Shown here: in pieces, positions 1-8,724 of the stretch | How positions within the stretch are numbered: position 1 is the stretch's first letter | Layout: every line of letters begins with the position of its first letter | Assembly (NCBI GenBank): GCA_015064785.1 | Contig: SVRM01000011.1 | Span: forward strand, 1 to 52,665 | DNA: 52,665 nt | Direction: 5' to 3' | Source of the DNA: Oscillospiraceae bacterium | GTDB lineage: Bacteria > Bacillota > Clostridia > Oscillospirales > CAG-272 | Translations under genes and position numbers: made by a program | Notes under the pieces: generated by a model | The model's database searches: none | The model's input: only the letters and a program-made list of their open reading frames with translations | Told to the model about the DNA's origin: nothing

Positions 1-350
1 GTGACAACTTCGCCGAGCAGTTCTGCAAACTTGGATGCGTGTTCTGCTTCTTCAAATGCTGCCTTTTCCCAGTACAGACCGATTTCCGGATAGCCTTCGC
101 GGTGTGCAACACGTGCCATAGCGAGGTACATACCGACTTCGGTGCACTCACCCATGAAGTTTGCACGGAGGTCTTCGATGATGTCTTCACGAACGCCCTG
201 TGCAACACCGACGGTGTGTTCAGCCGCCCAGGTCATGTCGCCCTTCTGTTCCTCGAACTTGGTCGCCGGAGCCTTGCACTGCGGGCACTTCTCGGGAGCT
301 GCTTCGCCTTCATGGATATAACCGCAAACCTTGCAAACAAACTTTTTCAT
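1..350 (-). CDS. Rubrerythrin with N-terminal rubredoxin domain (3' end outside window)
   Basis: Non-haem di-iron peroxide reductase of anaerobes. The N-terminus shows a rubredoxin-type iron site (CKVCGY, then CPQC about 12 residues later), followed by the start of a ferritin-like four-helix domain with acidic di-iron ligand positions ([15 protein letters not shown]). A rubredoxin domain ahead of the ferritin domain is the 'reverse rubrerythrin' order known from clostridia. An AAGGAG Shine-Dalgarno lies about 10 nt upstream of the ATG, supporting independent initiation here. The C-terminus runs off the left edge. The reading frame is open upstream into the Rrf2 gene with no stop codon, so a fusion product is also possible. 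Confidence 0.9.
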   Translation of the reverse strand, partial: MKKFVCKVCGYIHEGEAAPEKCPQCKAPATKFEEQKGDMTWAAEHTVGVAQGVREDIIEDLRANFMGECTEVGMYLAMARVAHREGYPEIGLYWEKAAFEEAEHASKFAELLGEVV

Positions 351-860
351 CGTAGTAATCTCCTTATTTTTTGTATCTTTTTTGTTTAGAATGGAATTGG
401 AATTCTGTTGGTCTTGATCTTGAACACCTCGGACACGCTCGATCATTTGCAGCGGATTCATGTCTGCCGCTTCGCCGATGCTGATAGAGGAGAGCTTTTT
501 GTGCAGTTCCTCGTTCAGCGTTTCAAACATACAGTGGAAGACACATTTGGAGCAGTCGGTCACGCGCTCACAGTTATATCCGCCGCACAGGCAGGAGCTG
601 ATGAGAAGCGGACCCTCGATCGCTTCGATGATCTCCGCAATGGTAATATCGGACGCCGGTCTTGCGAGGTAGTAGCCTCCCCCGGCTCCGAGCTTGGATG
701 CAACCAATCCGGCTTCCAGCAGCTTGCCGAGGATTTTCAGGGTAAACCGCCGTGTCACGACGATGGATTCCGCAACGGATGCAGCGTCGGTCAACGCATC
801 GTTTACCGCCAAGGTGTACATTATGCGTATTGCATAATCCGCCTCGCGTGTTAAACGCAT
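351..860 (-). CDS. Rrf2-family transcriptional regulator, open in frame into rubrerythrin
   Basis: Winged-helix Rrf2 regulator, a family that includes IscR, NsrR and CymR. It begins [18 protein letters not shown], a classic Rrf2 N-terminus, with the wing glycines ([11 protein letters not shown]) at about residues 56-66. A cysteine group (CLCGGYNC, then CSKC and HC) at about residues 87-108 could hold an Fe-S cluster. After about residue 145 the sequence becomes a polar linker rich in Q, N and K, and the frame meets no stop before the rubrerythrin ATG at 350. The start at 860 follows an AAAGGATG Shine-Dalgarno at moderate spacing. It probably senses redox or iron-sulphur status and controls the adjacent rubrerythrin. 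Confidence 0.88.
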
Positions 861-890
861 CGGTGGACACATCCTTTCTTTATGAGGTTG

Positions 891-935
891 TCTGTACCGT
901 GGCGGGACTGTTTTTGTCCTCTCCCTTGGTACGGC
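891..935 (-). promoter_or_regulatory. Imperfect inverted repeat downstream of the rrf2 promoter
   Basis: Arms GTACC and GGTAC, with inner GGAC and GTCC, lie between the -10 box and the rrf2 start. The position suits an autoregulatory operator for the Rrf2 protein, but the symmetry is imperfect and the role is inferred. Confidence 0.3.
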
Positions 936-938
936 TAT

Positions 939-967
939 ATTATACACCATTTCTTCCGGTTTGTCAA
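939..967 (-). promoter_or_regulatory. Sigma-A-type promoter for rrf2-rubrerythrin
   Basis: Read on the minus strand, a perfect TTGACA (962-967) and a perfect TATAAT (939-944) are separated by 17 bp, about 80 bp upstream of the Rrf2 start codon. Confidence 0.85.
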
Positions 968-1009
968 TAGGTTTTGAAAATATTTTTCACTTTTTTGGTG
1001 TACTTTTTC

Positions 1010-1046
1010 TGGAAAACGAAAAACCCTTGAAAATAAAGGGTTTTCG
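1010..1046 (-). terminator. Rho-independent terminator after the GNAT gene
   Basis: On the minus strand, arms AAAACCCTT and AAGGGTTTT with a 7-nt loop are followed by a T-rich stretch. It lies 20 bp past the stop of the acetyltransferase gene. Confidence 0.7.
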
Positions 1047-1062
1047 TGTCATATTTCCCGAT

Positions 1063-1671
1063 CTATTCATTGTCTGCATTGACAATACGCCCTTCATACG
1101 GTATATCTCCATAGAATTTCGATACAAGCGTACATTTTGAAGAATAGCGTCTGAAATAAAAATAATCGTCGCAATACCGGTTGCACGAATAATCGTAAAC
1201 CGTTCGTTTTTCAAACAGACGGAATCCCGCTTTTTCCGCGCAGCGCATGGATGCCGGATTGTCCACGTCCATCACAACAATCAGATAGGATAGATTATGG
1301 GTATCGCAAATATACTCCGAAAATACACATGCCGCTTCGGACGCAAATCCATTTTTTGTGAACGCGCTCTTCATCATCCAGCCAAGCTCATATTCAAAAA
1401 GCATATCCTGCAAACCGAAACAAAGACAGCCGATCACCTCATGTGACCTCTTGTACTCTATCGCATAACGGCGCCATGCATCGATATCCTTCTTGATCTC
1501 ATAACTGTTGAATTTCCGGATAAATTCCTCTGTATCGCGCAAAGAAACATCCACATCCAAAAAGTCAGGGCAAAAATATCGCACCTGCCCGTCGTATTTG
1601 ATATCATATAACGTCGGAGCATCCGCTTCACAGAAATCACGGATGATCAGACGCTCGGTTTCAATGTACAT
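1063..1671 (-). CDS. GNAT family N-acetyltransferase
   Basis: Putative acetyl-CoA-dependent acetyltransferase of the RimJ/RimL-like branch, 202 residues. The N-terminus (MYIETERLIIRDF) and the downstream ELGWMM...GFASEA region match GNAT motifs, and the C-terminal motif B (NPASMRCAEKAGFRLFEK) is present. The substrate is unknown. The start codon directly follows the TGA of a truncated upstream GNAT, so the two are probably translationally coupled. It is the last gene of a methyltransferase-GNAT-GNAT cluster and is followed by a terminator. Confidence 0.85.
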   Translation of the reverse strand: MYIETERLIIRDFCEADAPTLYDIKYDGQVRYFCPDFLDVDVSLRDTEEFIRKFNSYEIKKDIDAWRRYAIEYKRSHEVIGCLCFGLQDMLFEYELGWMMKSAFTKNGFASEAACVFSEYICDTHNLSYLIVVMDVDNPASMRCAEKAGFRLFEKRTVYDYSCNRYCDDYFYFRRYSSKCTLVSKFYGDIPYEGRIVNADNE

Positions 1672-1971
1672 TCAGATTCCCTGTCCGCGGTATGGACGGT
1701 AGACCATGATCGCAAGATCGGGCAGGACATGCGGCGGGGAAACAAACACAACCCCGACAACCGCACCGTCGTTTTTCCGCACAATGACCGCACGAAAGCG
1801 CGATCGCTTCGGTGAAGCGGAGAATTCTTCAAAGGTATCCGTCATGCGGTAATTGTATCCCGCCTGTGTTTCTTCATCCTGCCAACATTCATAACAAGCG
1901 TGGTCATCCTCCGCATCCAGATATTCCGCAAGTGCAATACGGTCATTTTCAATATAACTATGTCTATCCAT
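1672..1971 (-). pseudogene. Truncated GNAT acetyltransferase (N-terminal half only)
   Basis: About 99 residues from the ATG at 1971, chosen because AAAGGA lies 8 nt upstream; a start at 1980 overlapping the methyltransferase stop is also possible. The product resembles the first half of a GNAT fold and ends in IMVYRPYRGQGI, the pyrophosphate-binding loop of motif A, exactly where the acetyl-CoA site should continue. Motif B is absent. The stop TGA is immediately followed by the ATG of a complete GNAT gene, which suggests deletion or recombination between tandem GNAT genes. It is unlikely to be catalytic. Confidence 0.65.
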
Positions 1972-1976
1972 AACCA

Positions 1977-2735
1977 TCATCCTTTCACCGCCATCGTCGC
2001 ATAATACTGCGGCGCATATTCCCGGATCACACCACAGCCCTCTCTGTCGCGATCCTCATACAGTGCCCGCAGAAGGAACCCGGCTTTGAGCTGACCGCCG
2101 ATCTGTTCCTCCAGCGTATGACTGAACTGAACACCGTCCTCGGCGGCAATGCGTTCAAATTCCTCTTTCGGCATCTTCAGCGGATTATATGGAAGACGGT
2201 TGACCACGACAAGCGGTTCTTCATCCTGCGCAAACAAGAAGTTCATCCCATTATCCATGCCGGCAAGCAGAACACCGCCGGGTTTGAGCACACGGTAACA
2301 TTCCTCCCATACATGCTGCACGTCTTCAATATAACAGTTGGATACCGGATGAAAAATGATATCAAACGTCGCATCGTCAAACGGCAGACGCTTCGTCATA
2401 TCCGCTTTAACAATGTTGATCCCGTACCCTTCCCGCTTTGCTACCGCACGGTCAGCGTCAAGCTGGCGGTCAGAATAATCCAGCAGCGTGCAGTCCGCAC
2501 CGAGCTTTGCAAACACGGGCATCTGCTGTCCGCCGCCCGATGCAAGACCAAGCAGCCGTTTTTCCGTCAGATTTCCAAACCATTCATGCGGTACCGGTAC
2601 GCACGGGGTCAGATATACGGTGAAATTTTCCTCTGTGACAGCGGCATATGCTTCTTGGGTGATCGGGCGCGTCCATGTCATGCCTTCCTCCGACCAGCGA
2701 TCCCACGTTTTTGCGTTGATTTCTGTATAATTCAT
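1977..2735 (-). CDS. Class I SAM-dependent methyltransferase
   Basis: A 252-residue Rossmann-fold methyltransferase. The SAM-binding motif I is LLGLASGGGQQ near residue 60, with a motif II acidic residue in LLDYSD, and motif IV/post-I in LPFDDATFDIIFHP followed by VLKPGGVLLAG. The substrate cannot be told from sequence; relatives methylate small molecules or quinone precursors. It is first in a three-gene cluster behind a clear promoter, and its TGA overlaps the following ATG. Confidence 0.85.
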   Translation of the reverse strand: MNYTEINAKTWDRWSEEGMTWTRPITQEAYAAVTEENFTVYLTPCVPVPHEWFGNLTEKRLLGLASGGGQQMPVFAKLGADCTLLDYSDRQLDADRAVAKREGYGINIVKADMTKRLPFDDATFDIIFHPVSNCYIEDVQHVWEECYRVLKPGGVLLAGMDNGMNFLFAQDEEPLVVVNRLPYNPLKMPKEEFERIAAEDGVQFSHTLEEQIGGQLKAGFLLRALYEDRDREGCGVIREYAPQYYATMAVKG

Positions 2736-2767
2736 AGCAGATTGCTCCGTTTCTTCGTTTTGTTTTC

Positions 2768-2796
2768 AGTATAGCACAGAATTTGTACCGCGTCAA
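2768..2796 (-). promoter_or_regulatory. Sigma-A-type promoter for the methyltransferase cluster
   Basis: On the minus strand, TTGACG (2791-2796) and TATACT (2768-2773) are spaced 17 bp apart, about 30 bp upstream of the start codon. Confidence 0.75.
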
Positions 2797-2814
2797 GGGG
2801 GACTTTGATTCGAT

Positions 2815-2858
2815 AAGAAAAAACCGATGCATCCGTACAAAGACACATCGGTTTTCTT
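2815..2858 (-). terminator. Terminator of the rplU-prp-rpmA operon
   Basis: On the minus strand, arms AAACCGATG and CATCGGTTT pair around a 16-nt loop and are followed by a T tract. It lies 30 bp after the rpmA stop codon. Confidence 0.75.
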
Positions 2859-2886
2859 TTGTTGAAACAATTTGGCAGACCGCAGA

Positions 2887-3168
2887 TTATTCAGCTGCGT
2901 AAACGCTGACGCGCTTCTTGTTGCCTGCGATGCGGTCGAACTTGACAACACCGTCGATCAGTGCGAACAGGGTGTCATCCTTACCGATACCGACACCTGC
3001 ACCGGGATGAACGTTGGTACCTCTCTGTCTGACGATGATGTTGCCTGCAACGACAGACTGACCGTCGGACTTCTTGACACCGAGTCTCTGCGCATTGGAG
3101 TCACGGCCGTTCTTGGTAGAACCGACACCTTTCTTATGAGCAAAGAACTGTAAGCTCAGCTTTAACAT
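2887..3168 (-). CDS. rpmA: 50S ribosomal protein L27
   Basis: Large-subunit protein near the peptidyl-transferase centre. The start at 3168 is chosen because GGAGG lies just upstream; an earlier in-frame ATG at 3183 overlaps that Shine-Dalgarno. The N-terminus [17 protein letters not shown] carries the Bacillota-type leader (consensus LNLQFF before A), which the neighbouring Prp protease removes so that the conserved AHKKG end is exposed. The body ([39 protein letters not shown]) is typical L27. Confidence 0.97.
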   Translation of the reverse strand: MLKLSLQFFAHKKGVGSTKNGRDSNAQRLGVKKSDGQSVVAGNIIVRQRGTNVHPGAGVGIGKDDTLFALIDGVVKFDRIAGNKKRVSVYAAE

Positions 3169-3234
3169 GGCTACTACCTCCACATGTAATTTTTGATGTT
3201 AACAAACAGATTTGACAGATACAGACAGTTCGTA

Positions 3235-3591
3235 TTAGCGATAAGCACGCTCTTCCACATCGACATCCAGATAATCGTAATAATCTTCCAGCATATCATT
3301 CAGCTGTAAATAATAGCCGTAGATCAGTCCGTGGACTGCATACTGCTGCTTCTCATCGGTGTTGTCTCCAAGCGCCGCCTTACATTTGACTGTAATATCG
3401 GTCGTCTTTTCGTCAATCTTGTAATCCACATCAGCCGCATACGCAACCTCCAGTGTATTGATGACAAGCATCGTCATCGCCGACAGCGCCGCACACAGAA
3501 CATCGTGTCCCGCACTTGCAAAGCCGGCATGTCCCGTTTCACGGAAACCGTAGAAAGAGCCGTTCTGCTTATAAAATACGATCTTGGTCAT
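3235..3591 (-). CDS. prp: Ribosomal-processing cysteine protease Prp
   Basis: Small cysteine protease of the YsxB family that trims the N-terminal extension of L27. The catalytic dyad is visible: His in ETGHAGFA (about residue 20) and Cys in DVLCAALS (about residue 32), with the family's conserved GH...G...D..C spacing. Length is 118 residues, typical of the family. It lies between rplU and rpmA, the usual Bacillota order, with its substrate gene immediately downstream. Confidence 0.95.
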   Translation of the reverse strand: MTKIVFYKQNGSFYGFRETGHAGFASAGHDVLCAALSAMTMLVINTLEVAYAADVDYKIDEKTTDITVKCKAALGDNTDEKQQYAVHGLIYGYYLQLNDMLEDYYDYLDVDVEERAYR

Positions 3592-3597
3592 GAAGTC

Positions 3598-3909
3598 TTA
3601 ACCTTCGATCTTTTCGATCTGGATCTTGGTGTAAGGCTGTCTGTGACCGATCTTCTTCTTTTCGTTCTTCTTGGACTTGTACTTCAGAACGTAGATCTTC
3701 TTGCCCTTGCCGTTCTTGATGACGTTTGCCGTAACGGTTGCGCCTTCGACAACGGGTGCGCCGATCTTGAGTTCGCCTGCTGCACCGAGTGCATAGACCT
3801 TATCAAAAACTACCTTGTCGCCATCTGCTGCATCGAGCTTCTCGATGAAGAGGATGTCGCCTTCCTGAACCTTGTACTGCTTTCCGCCAGTTTCAATGAC
3901 TGCAAACAC
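3598..3909 (-). CDS. rplU: 50S ribosomal protein L21
   Basis: Ribosomal large-subunit protein of about 103 residues. The GTG at 3909 ([17 protein letters not shown] follows) is chosen because GAGAGG lies 8 nt upstream; a GTG three codons earlier overlaps that Shine-Dalgarno. The C-terminal signature [14 protein letters not shown] is present. It is first gene of rplU-prp-rpmA, probably autoregulated through its leader. Confidence 0.96.
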   Translation of the reverse strand: MFAVIETGGKQYKVQEGDILFIEKLDAADGDKVVFDKVYALGAAGELKIGAPVVEGATVTANVIKNGKGKKIYVLKYKSKKNEKKKIGHRQPYTKIQIEKIEG

Positions 3910-3918
3910 GAAAAGCAC

Positions 3919-3997
3919 CTCTCTTTCATTTATAGACTCGCTGAGTAACAGGCCGGGAGCACTTTCGTTTTCCCAGTTGTACGCCCAATCTCAAGCG
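3919..3997 (-). ncRNA. Possible L21 leader in the rplU 5' UTR
   Basis: About 80 nt of untranslated leader lies between the promoter and the rplU start. Bacillota rplU operons commonly carry an L21 autoregulatory leader. The position and length fit, and short complementary segments are present, but I did not verify a match to the family's consensus. Confidence 0.4.
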
Positions 3998-4004
3998 GCA
4001 TATT

Positions 4005-4034
4005 ATTATACCATATTTTCACCTTGTTTGTCAA
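4005..4034 (-). promoter_or_regulatory. Promoter of the rplU operon
   Basis: On the minus strand, perfect TTGACA (4029-4034) and TATAAT (4005-4010) are 18 bp apart. Confidence 0.85.
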
Positions 4035-4116
4035 GGTTTTCTTCGGTTTTTCGCGGTTTTATCACGGCGCAAATTGTAAATATTCTATGAACTCCAAGTC
4101 TTTTCGGAACCCCGCA

Positions 4117-4971
4117 TCAAAGGCCGTGATGCAGCTTCGATGCCGTCAGCGTATTCCGAAGCAGCATCGTGATCGTCATCGGTCCAACGCCGCCGGGAAC
4201 AGGGGTAATGAACGATGCACGTTCCGATGCAGATGCGAAATCCACGTCACCTGTCAGACGACCGTCCTCGCGGCGATTCATGCCGACATCAATGACAACT
4301 GCGCCCTCTTTCACCATATCACCCTTGATAAAGTCCGCACGACCAATGGCAACAACGAGAATATCCGCCTCACGTGTGACCGAGGCAAGGTCCTTTGTCT
4401 TTGAGTGACAGACCGTCACCGTACCGTTTGCACCGAGCAGCAGCATCGCCATAGGCTTGCCGACGATATTGGAACGTCCGACCACAACACAGTTCTTGCC
4501 CGTAATGTCAATACCGGTCTTCTCGAGCATCACCATGACACCCGCCGGTGTACATGGCAGAAAATCGGGATTGCCGATCATGATCTTGCCGGTATTGACC
4601 GGATGGAACGCATCGACATCCTTGTCCGGACGAATGGCATTGATGACCTTTTCCTCGTCAATGTGCTTTGGAAGCGGAAGCTGGACAAGGATACCGTCAA
4701 TTTTTGCATCTTCATTCAGTTCCGCAATCTTTGCAAGCAGGGTTTCCTCTGTCGTATCGCCGGGCATTTCAATGACCTCGGAGTACATACCGACCTCACC
4801 GCACGCCTTGTGCTTGTTGCGGACGTAGACCTGCGAAGCGGGATTTTCGCCGACAATGATGACCGCAAGACCGGGTGTCACACCGGCTGCTTTCTGTTCT
4901 GCGACAGCAGCTGCGATTTCCGCACGTGTTTCTGCCGCAATTTTTTTACCGTCAATCAGTTGTGCTGCCAT
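4117..4971 (-). CDS. folD: Bifunctional methylenetetrahydrofolate dehydrogenase/cyclohydrolase FolD
   Basis: Interconverts 5,10-methylene-THF, methenyl-THF and 10-formyl-THF in cytoplasmic one-carbon metabolism. It has 284 residues, the usual length. Visible signatures are the active-site [13 protein letters not shown] (Tyr and Lys), [20 protein letters not shown] and the Rossmann segment [14 protein letters not shown], ending with [15 protein letters not shown]. The ATG at 4971 is preferred because AGGAGG is 9 nt upstream; an ATG at 4980 overlaps the Shine-Dalgarno. It is last gene of an operon with lgt one base upstream. Confidence 0.96.
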   Translation of the reverse strand: MAAQLIDGKKIAAETRAEIAAAVAEQKAAGVTPGLAVIIVGENPASQVYVRNKHKACGEVGMYSEVIEMPGDTTEETLLAKIAELNEDAKIDGILVQLPLPKHIDEEKVINAIRPDKDVDAFHPVNTGKIMIGNPDFLPCTPAGVMVMLEKTGIDITGKNCVVVGRSNIVGKPMAMLLLGANGTVTVCHSKTKDLASVTREADILVVAIGRADFIKGDMVKEGAVVIDVGMNRREDGRLTGDVDFASASERASFITPVPGGVGPMTITMLLRNTLTASKLHHGL

Positions 4972-4972
4972 A

Positions 4973-6034
4973 TCAGACATCCTCCTTTGTATTGTTCTGC
5001 TCCGTCTGTTCCGGTTCTGTGGGAGCAGGATCGGTGTTTTCTGTCTCAGCAGAGACCGTCTTGACCGGTTCTTCCGCTTCTGTATTGACAGATGCCGCCT
5101 TTGCAGAATTCTTCTTTTTCTTCTTTGCGGGCTTGTCCGAGAACAGGCTCTCATATTCCTGTGCATCCTGCTCTGCCGCCAGAACGGGCTTTGCCTTCTT
5201 GCGGAGGAGATGATAAAACATAATTCCGAAAATGACACATCCGACCGCCAGAAGCTGGGAAATACGAACATTGCCCAGATACAGCGAGTCAGTGCGGAAG
5301 CCCTCAATAAACATACGTCCAAGGCCGTACCAGACAAGGTAGGAGAACAGAATCTGTCCGTCGAACTTCTTGTTCTTATACCGGATGTTGAGCAGAATGA
5401 AGCCGAGAACATTCCACAGAGATTCATAAAGAAACGTCGGGTGTGCGTAGTACAGTGCGGAACCGTTGACATTTTCAATGGTCATAATCCACGGGATCGC
5501 CTGACCAGCGAAACGGGAGGTTTCAAAGGTCTTGCCGAGGAATTCGTACTTGAGGATGGAGCCGTATGCTTCACCGTTGAAGAAATTGCCCCATCTGCCG
5601 AGTGCCTGCGCAATCATAACGCCGGGCGTGACCATGTCAAGGAATTTCAGGGTATTCTTATGCTTTCTGTAGGAGATATACAGAATCGTCAGTGCGCCGC
5701 CGATCAGACCGCCGTAAATGGCAAGTCCGCCGTTCCAGATCGCAAAGACATCCAAAAACGATTCGTACCGGCCCCATGTCATGGCGACATAGTAAAGACG
5801 TGCGCCGAGGATACCGATCAGAACCACCCAGATGGCATAGTCCAGAACATCGTCTGTCGTAAAGCCCTCCTGCTTGCCGCGCTTGATTGTATACAGCACT
5901 GCAAGGATGATGCCGATGGTAATGATGATGCCGTACCAGGCAACCTTGAAATTGCCTGCCTGGAACAGAAACTTGTTGATTTCCCACGGTCCGAGACCCA
6001 GATTCGGGAAACCGATGATGTTGGTGGAATTCAT
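4973..6034 (-). CDS. lgt: Prolipoprotein diacylglyceryl transferase Lgt with long C-terminal tail
   Basis: Membrane enzyme that transfers diacylglycerol from phosphatidylglycerol to the lipobox cysteine. Several hydrophobic segments are clear and the signature [13 protein letters not shown] is intact. The [12 protein letters not shown] loop carries Tyr where E. coli Lgt has His. The catalytic body ends near residue 270; about 80 further residues form a charged, Lys/Glu-rich cytoplasmic tail starting with DAQEYESLF, making 353 residues. A closely similar short motif ends another membrane protein in this window. It lies downstream of two M16-family genes and a lipoprotein gene, which is a likely Lgt substrate. 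Confidence 0.95.
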   Translation of the reverse strand: MNSTNIIGFPNLGLGPWEINKFLFQAGNFKVAWYGIIITIGIILAVLYTIKRGKQEGFTTDDVLDYAIWVVLIGILGARLYYVAMTWGRYESFLDVFAIWNGGLAIYGGLIGGALTILYISYRKHKNTLKFLDMVTPGVMIAQALGRWGNFFNGEAYGSILKYEFLGKTFETSRFAGQAIPWIMTIENVNGSALYYAHPTFLYESLWNVLGFILLNIRYKNKKFDGQILFSYLVWYGLGRMFIEGFRTDSLYLGNVRISQLLAVGCVIFGIMFYHLLRKKAKPVLAAEQDAQEYESLFSDKPAKKKKKNSAKAASVNTEAEEPVKTVSAETENTDPAPTEPEQTEQNNTKEDV

Positions 6035-6057
6035 GGTGATGTTCCTCTCTGTAGCTT

Positions 6058-7383
6058 TTATTTTGTCACAACACTGACGGCCATATGCTCCGGTTGATAG
6101 AGCATATCCAGCACATCAATGAGGTCATCCTTGGTAATCTGCATCATGACATCGACCGACGAGAACAGCTCGCCCCCGTCCATGGTACAGTCCAGGCAGT
6201 CCAGTGCCATATCCTCCGTCGACTCGTAAGCTGTCACGGAAGAAGCATACATGACACGGCGGCATCTGGCAAACTGCGCATCCGAAATGTCGTGAAGCCG
6301 CACCCTGTCCGCAAGATAACTGCGGATGGCGTCTTCTGTTTCGTCCGGTGATTCTGTTTCTGCCGAGATCAGCGCATAGGAATAGGTCTCGGTATGCTCA
6401 TACTCCGCTCCGAACCGTCCGTTGATCAAGCCCCGTCCATAAAGGTCAGCAAAAATCGCCGAGGACTTGCAGAACAGGATGTCGTTCAGAATATCGACAG
6501 CAGAAGCATAGCGCAGCCGCTGCATCGGATCGGAGGAAAGATGCGTATCTTTGACGCCGAAGTAGAGCAGCGGCGTTGCGGCACCTGCCTGTGCGGTAAT
6601 ATGCTGCCGCACAATGGTGGGCGGCTCCGGCAGAAGAATACGCTGCGTCACGGAAGGTGCTGCCGCATCGGGCAGACAGCGGTCACAGACAGCCATCACC
6701 TGCTCCGGGGTTACATTGCCTGCGACCGTCAGTACCATATTGTCCGGCCGGTAGAACGCCGCATGACAGCGATACAGCACATCGGGCGTGATCTCCCGGA
6801 TCGTTTCCTCCGTACCGCCGACGTTGTCGCGGATGGGATGCGTGTGATACAGCGCCTCCATCAGGTTATAGTATCCCGTCTGCATCGGCGAATCGTCATA
6901 CATGCGGATCTCCTGCGCGATGATGCTCCGTTCTCTCGCCACATTTTCTGCGGTAAAATACGGATTCATCACAAAATCGAGCAGAATTTCCAGCGGCGCA
7001 TATGGGTCTTCCGTTGTCGAATACAGATATGCGGTCAGATCCGGCGTTGTATACGCATCGGCATTGGCTCCGTACCGGGCAAACCGCGCAATGGCATCCT
7101 CACCGCCGCGCTCCGCAAACATTTTGTGTTCCAGAAAATGCGCGCAGCCGGACGGAACGAAGACGGTATCCTCCGGAAGCTGCTGCGTGGTCAGAAGCGG
7201 TGTCAGCACCGCATCTGACGTCCGGCGGAACATCCGGTCATTGGCACCGAAGCCAACACCAAGGACCGCATAGGTCACCGCCGCACGTTTCGGCAATACG
7301 CAGACAGTCAGCCCGCTTTTATGCCGGATACGTGTATAGGACTGACGCAGGCGATCAGAGGTCAGATGTTCAATCTGTGTCAT
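6058..7383 (-). CDS. M16 family metallopeptidase (YmfH-like)
   Basis: Pitrilysin-clan zinc peptidase of about 441 residues. The inverted zinc motif HFLEH is present near residue 80, with the downstream acidic ligand region RSIIAQEIRMYDD. The second M16 domain follows from about residue 230. The start at 7383 has AGGAGG 9 nt upstream; an ATG at 7389 is the alternative. The gene overlaps the stop of the preceding YmfF-like gene. The YmfF-YmfH pair is conserved in Bacillota, and some members are annotated as EF-P modification associated. Of the pair, this one carries the active site. Confidence 0.9.
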   Translation of the reverse strand: MTQIEHLTSDRLRQSYTRIRHKSGLTVCVLPKRAAVTYAVLGVGFGANDRMFRRTSDAVLTPLLTTQQLPEDTVFVPSGCAHFLEHKMFAERGGEDAIARFARYGANADAYTTPDLTAYLYSTTEDPYAPLEILLDFVMNPYFTAENVARERSIIAQEIRMYDDSPMQTGYYNLMEALYHTHPIRDNVGGTEETIREITPDVLYRCHAAFYRPDNMVLTVAGNVTPEQVMAVCDRCLPDAAAPSVTQRILLPEPPTIVRQHITAQAGAATPLLYFGVKDTHLSSDPMQRLRYASAVDILNDILFCKSSAIFADLYGRGLINGRFGAEYEHTETYSYALISAETESPDETEDAIRSYLADRVRLHDISDAQFARCRRVMYASSVTAYESTEDMALDCLDCTMDGGELFSSVDVMMQITKDDLIDVLDMLYQPEHMAVSVVTK

Positions 7384-8710
7384 CGTCATAGTCCTCCTCT
7401 TCCCCGCCGTCCGCACAGGTACCGCGCAAAAAATACAGCGTATCCTGCGTCAGTGCCGCAGCACAGTCTGCAAGCGCCTCCCGTGTACAGGACAGAACCT
7501 GCTCCGCCGTTTCCTGCGGCGATGTATCAATGCCCGCCGCGCGTCTGTTTTCATACCAGACCGCAATCGCCGCAGCACTGTCTTCAATTTCTCTGTATCC
7601 GGAAACCAGCGACTTTTTTGCCGCCTGGAATTCTTCCTCGGTGATTTCACCGTCACAGATCGCCTGAATCTGTGCAGCGATGGCGTTCTCTGCTTCGACC
7701 CTTGCATCAGCCGCAATACCGCAGCTGATGTACAGAACACCCTTCTGCGCTTCCGGATATGAGGCACAGTCATAGCAAAGACCGCGCCGCTCACGCACTT
7801 CCATAAACAGCTTTGACGACGCACAGCCGCCGAGCAGCTCATTGAACAGCGCAAAGCGATAGAAATCCCCATCGGACAAGACCGATGCTGTGCGGTAGCC
7901 GATACACAGGCGCGACTGGCGGATGTCCATGGACTCCTCAACCCGCCGCACCGGATGCTCTGCTCGGCGCACAACCTGCGTCACCGGACAGGAAAACGTC
8001 TCTGTTTCCGACCGATGCGCGGACAGAAGCGATACAAAACGTGCAAGAGAAGACACAATGGTATCCGACGGCAAGCGTCCGACATACGTTACAGACAACG
8101 GTGCCTCCCGGAGCATCTGAAGATAACATCGGTACAGCGACTGCGGTGTCACAGCAGCGACCGTTTCCTCCGTACCGCGGGAAGAAATGCTGTAGCACTC
8201 CTCCGCAAACATTTCCTCATCAAGGCGGCTGAGCGCATACGATGCCTTATTGTTGATCTTTGCGCGGATCGCCTCACAGAGATTCTTTTTCTCACCGTCC
8301 ACATACGACAGCAGAAATGCACCCTGCTCTGTCAGCGGTGCAAACAGCAGTTCGCAGAAGGTATCCAGCAGCGATGACAGCAGCGGTCCTTCGTTCTCAT
8401 CCTCCGGCGGGATGACATCCTGCTCCAGGCATCGCAGCTGGAATGTTACCACCTGCGCCTCGCCTCGCTTGTGTGCCCGACCGGCAATACCGGCATTGTA
8501 CAAGGTATCCAGCCGCCGCGCCAGATCCTCCAGCGTCGGATATGCCATTGAGCCGCGGCAGAGAACCGACGGAAGCAGGGCATATTCTGCGGCAGTTTCA
8601 CGTGCAAGCGGCAGCGTGAAGGAGAACATGATAAAATCGGTTTTGAAGGTGTCCTTTGGAATCACATGCAGCTGCGCTCCCGGACACAGTATACAACTTT
8701 CGTATTTCAT
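7370..8710 (-). CDS. M16 family peptidase-like protein lacking the zinc motif (YmfF-like)
   Basis: About 446 residues and paired with the downstream active M16 peptidase. The N-terminal domain has no HxxEH, but the second-domain features (ELLGGCASSKLFMEVRERRGLCYD, matching the R/Y region of M16 enzymes) are clear. It is probably the non-catalytic half of a two-subunit peptidase. The tail is strongly acidic (GGEEEDYDDDTD), and its final codons overlap the YmfH-like start. The ATG at 8710 follows the stop of the PPIase gene by 14 nt. Confidence 0.85.
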   Translation of the reverse strand: MKYESCILCPGAQLHVIPKDTFKTDFIMFSFTLPLARETAAEYALLPSVLCRGSMAYPTLEDLARRLDTLYNAGIAGRAHKRGEAQVVTFQLRCLEQDVIPPEDENEGPLLSSLLDTFCELLFAPLTEQGAFLLSYVDGEKKNLCEAIRAKINNKASYALSRLDEEMFAEECYSISSRGTEETVAAVTPQSLYRCYLQMLREAPLSVTYVGRLPSDTIVSSLARFVSLLSAHRSETETFSCPVTQVVRRAEHPVRRVEESMDIRQSRLCIGYRTASVLSDGDFYRFALFNELLGGCASSKLFMEVRERRGLCYDCASYPEAQKGVLYISCGIAADARVEAENAIAAQIQAICDGEITEEEFQAAKKSLVSGYREIEDSAAAIAVWYENRRAAGIDTSPQETAEQVLSCTREALADCAAALTQDTLYFLRGTCADGGEEEDYDDDTD

Positions 8711-8724
8711 CTGATCAGATCCCG

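Noticed and set aside
4856-6097. Long plus-strand open frame opposite lgt
   Set aside because: Low-complexity translation; Lgt signatures on the minus strand explain the region.
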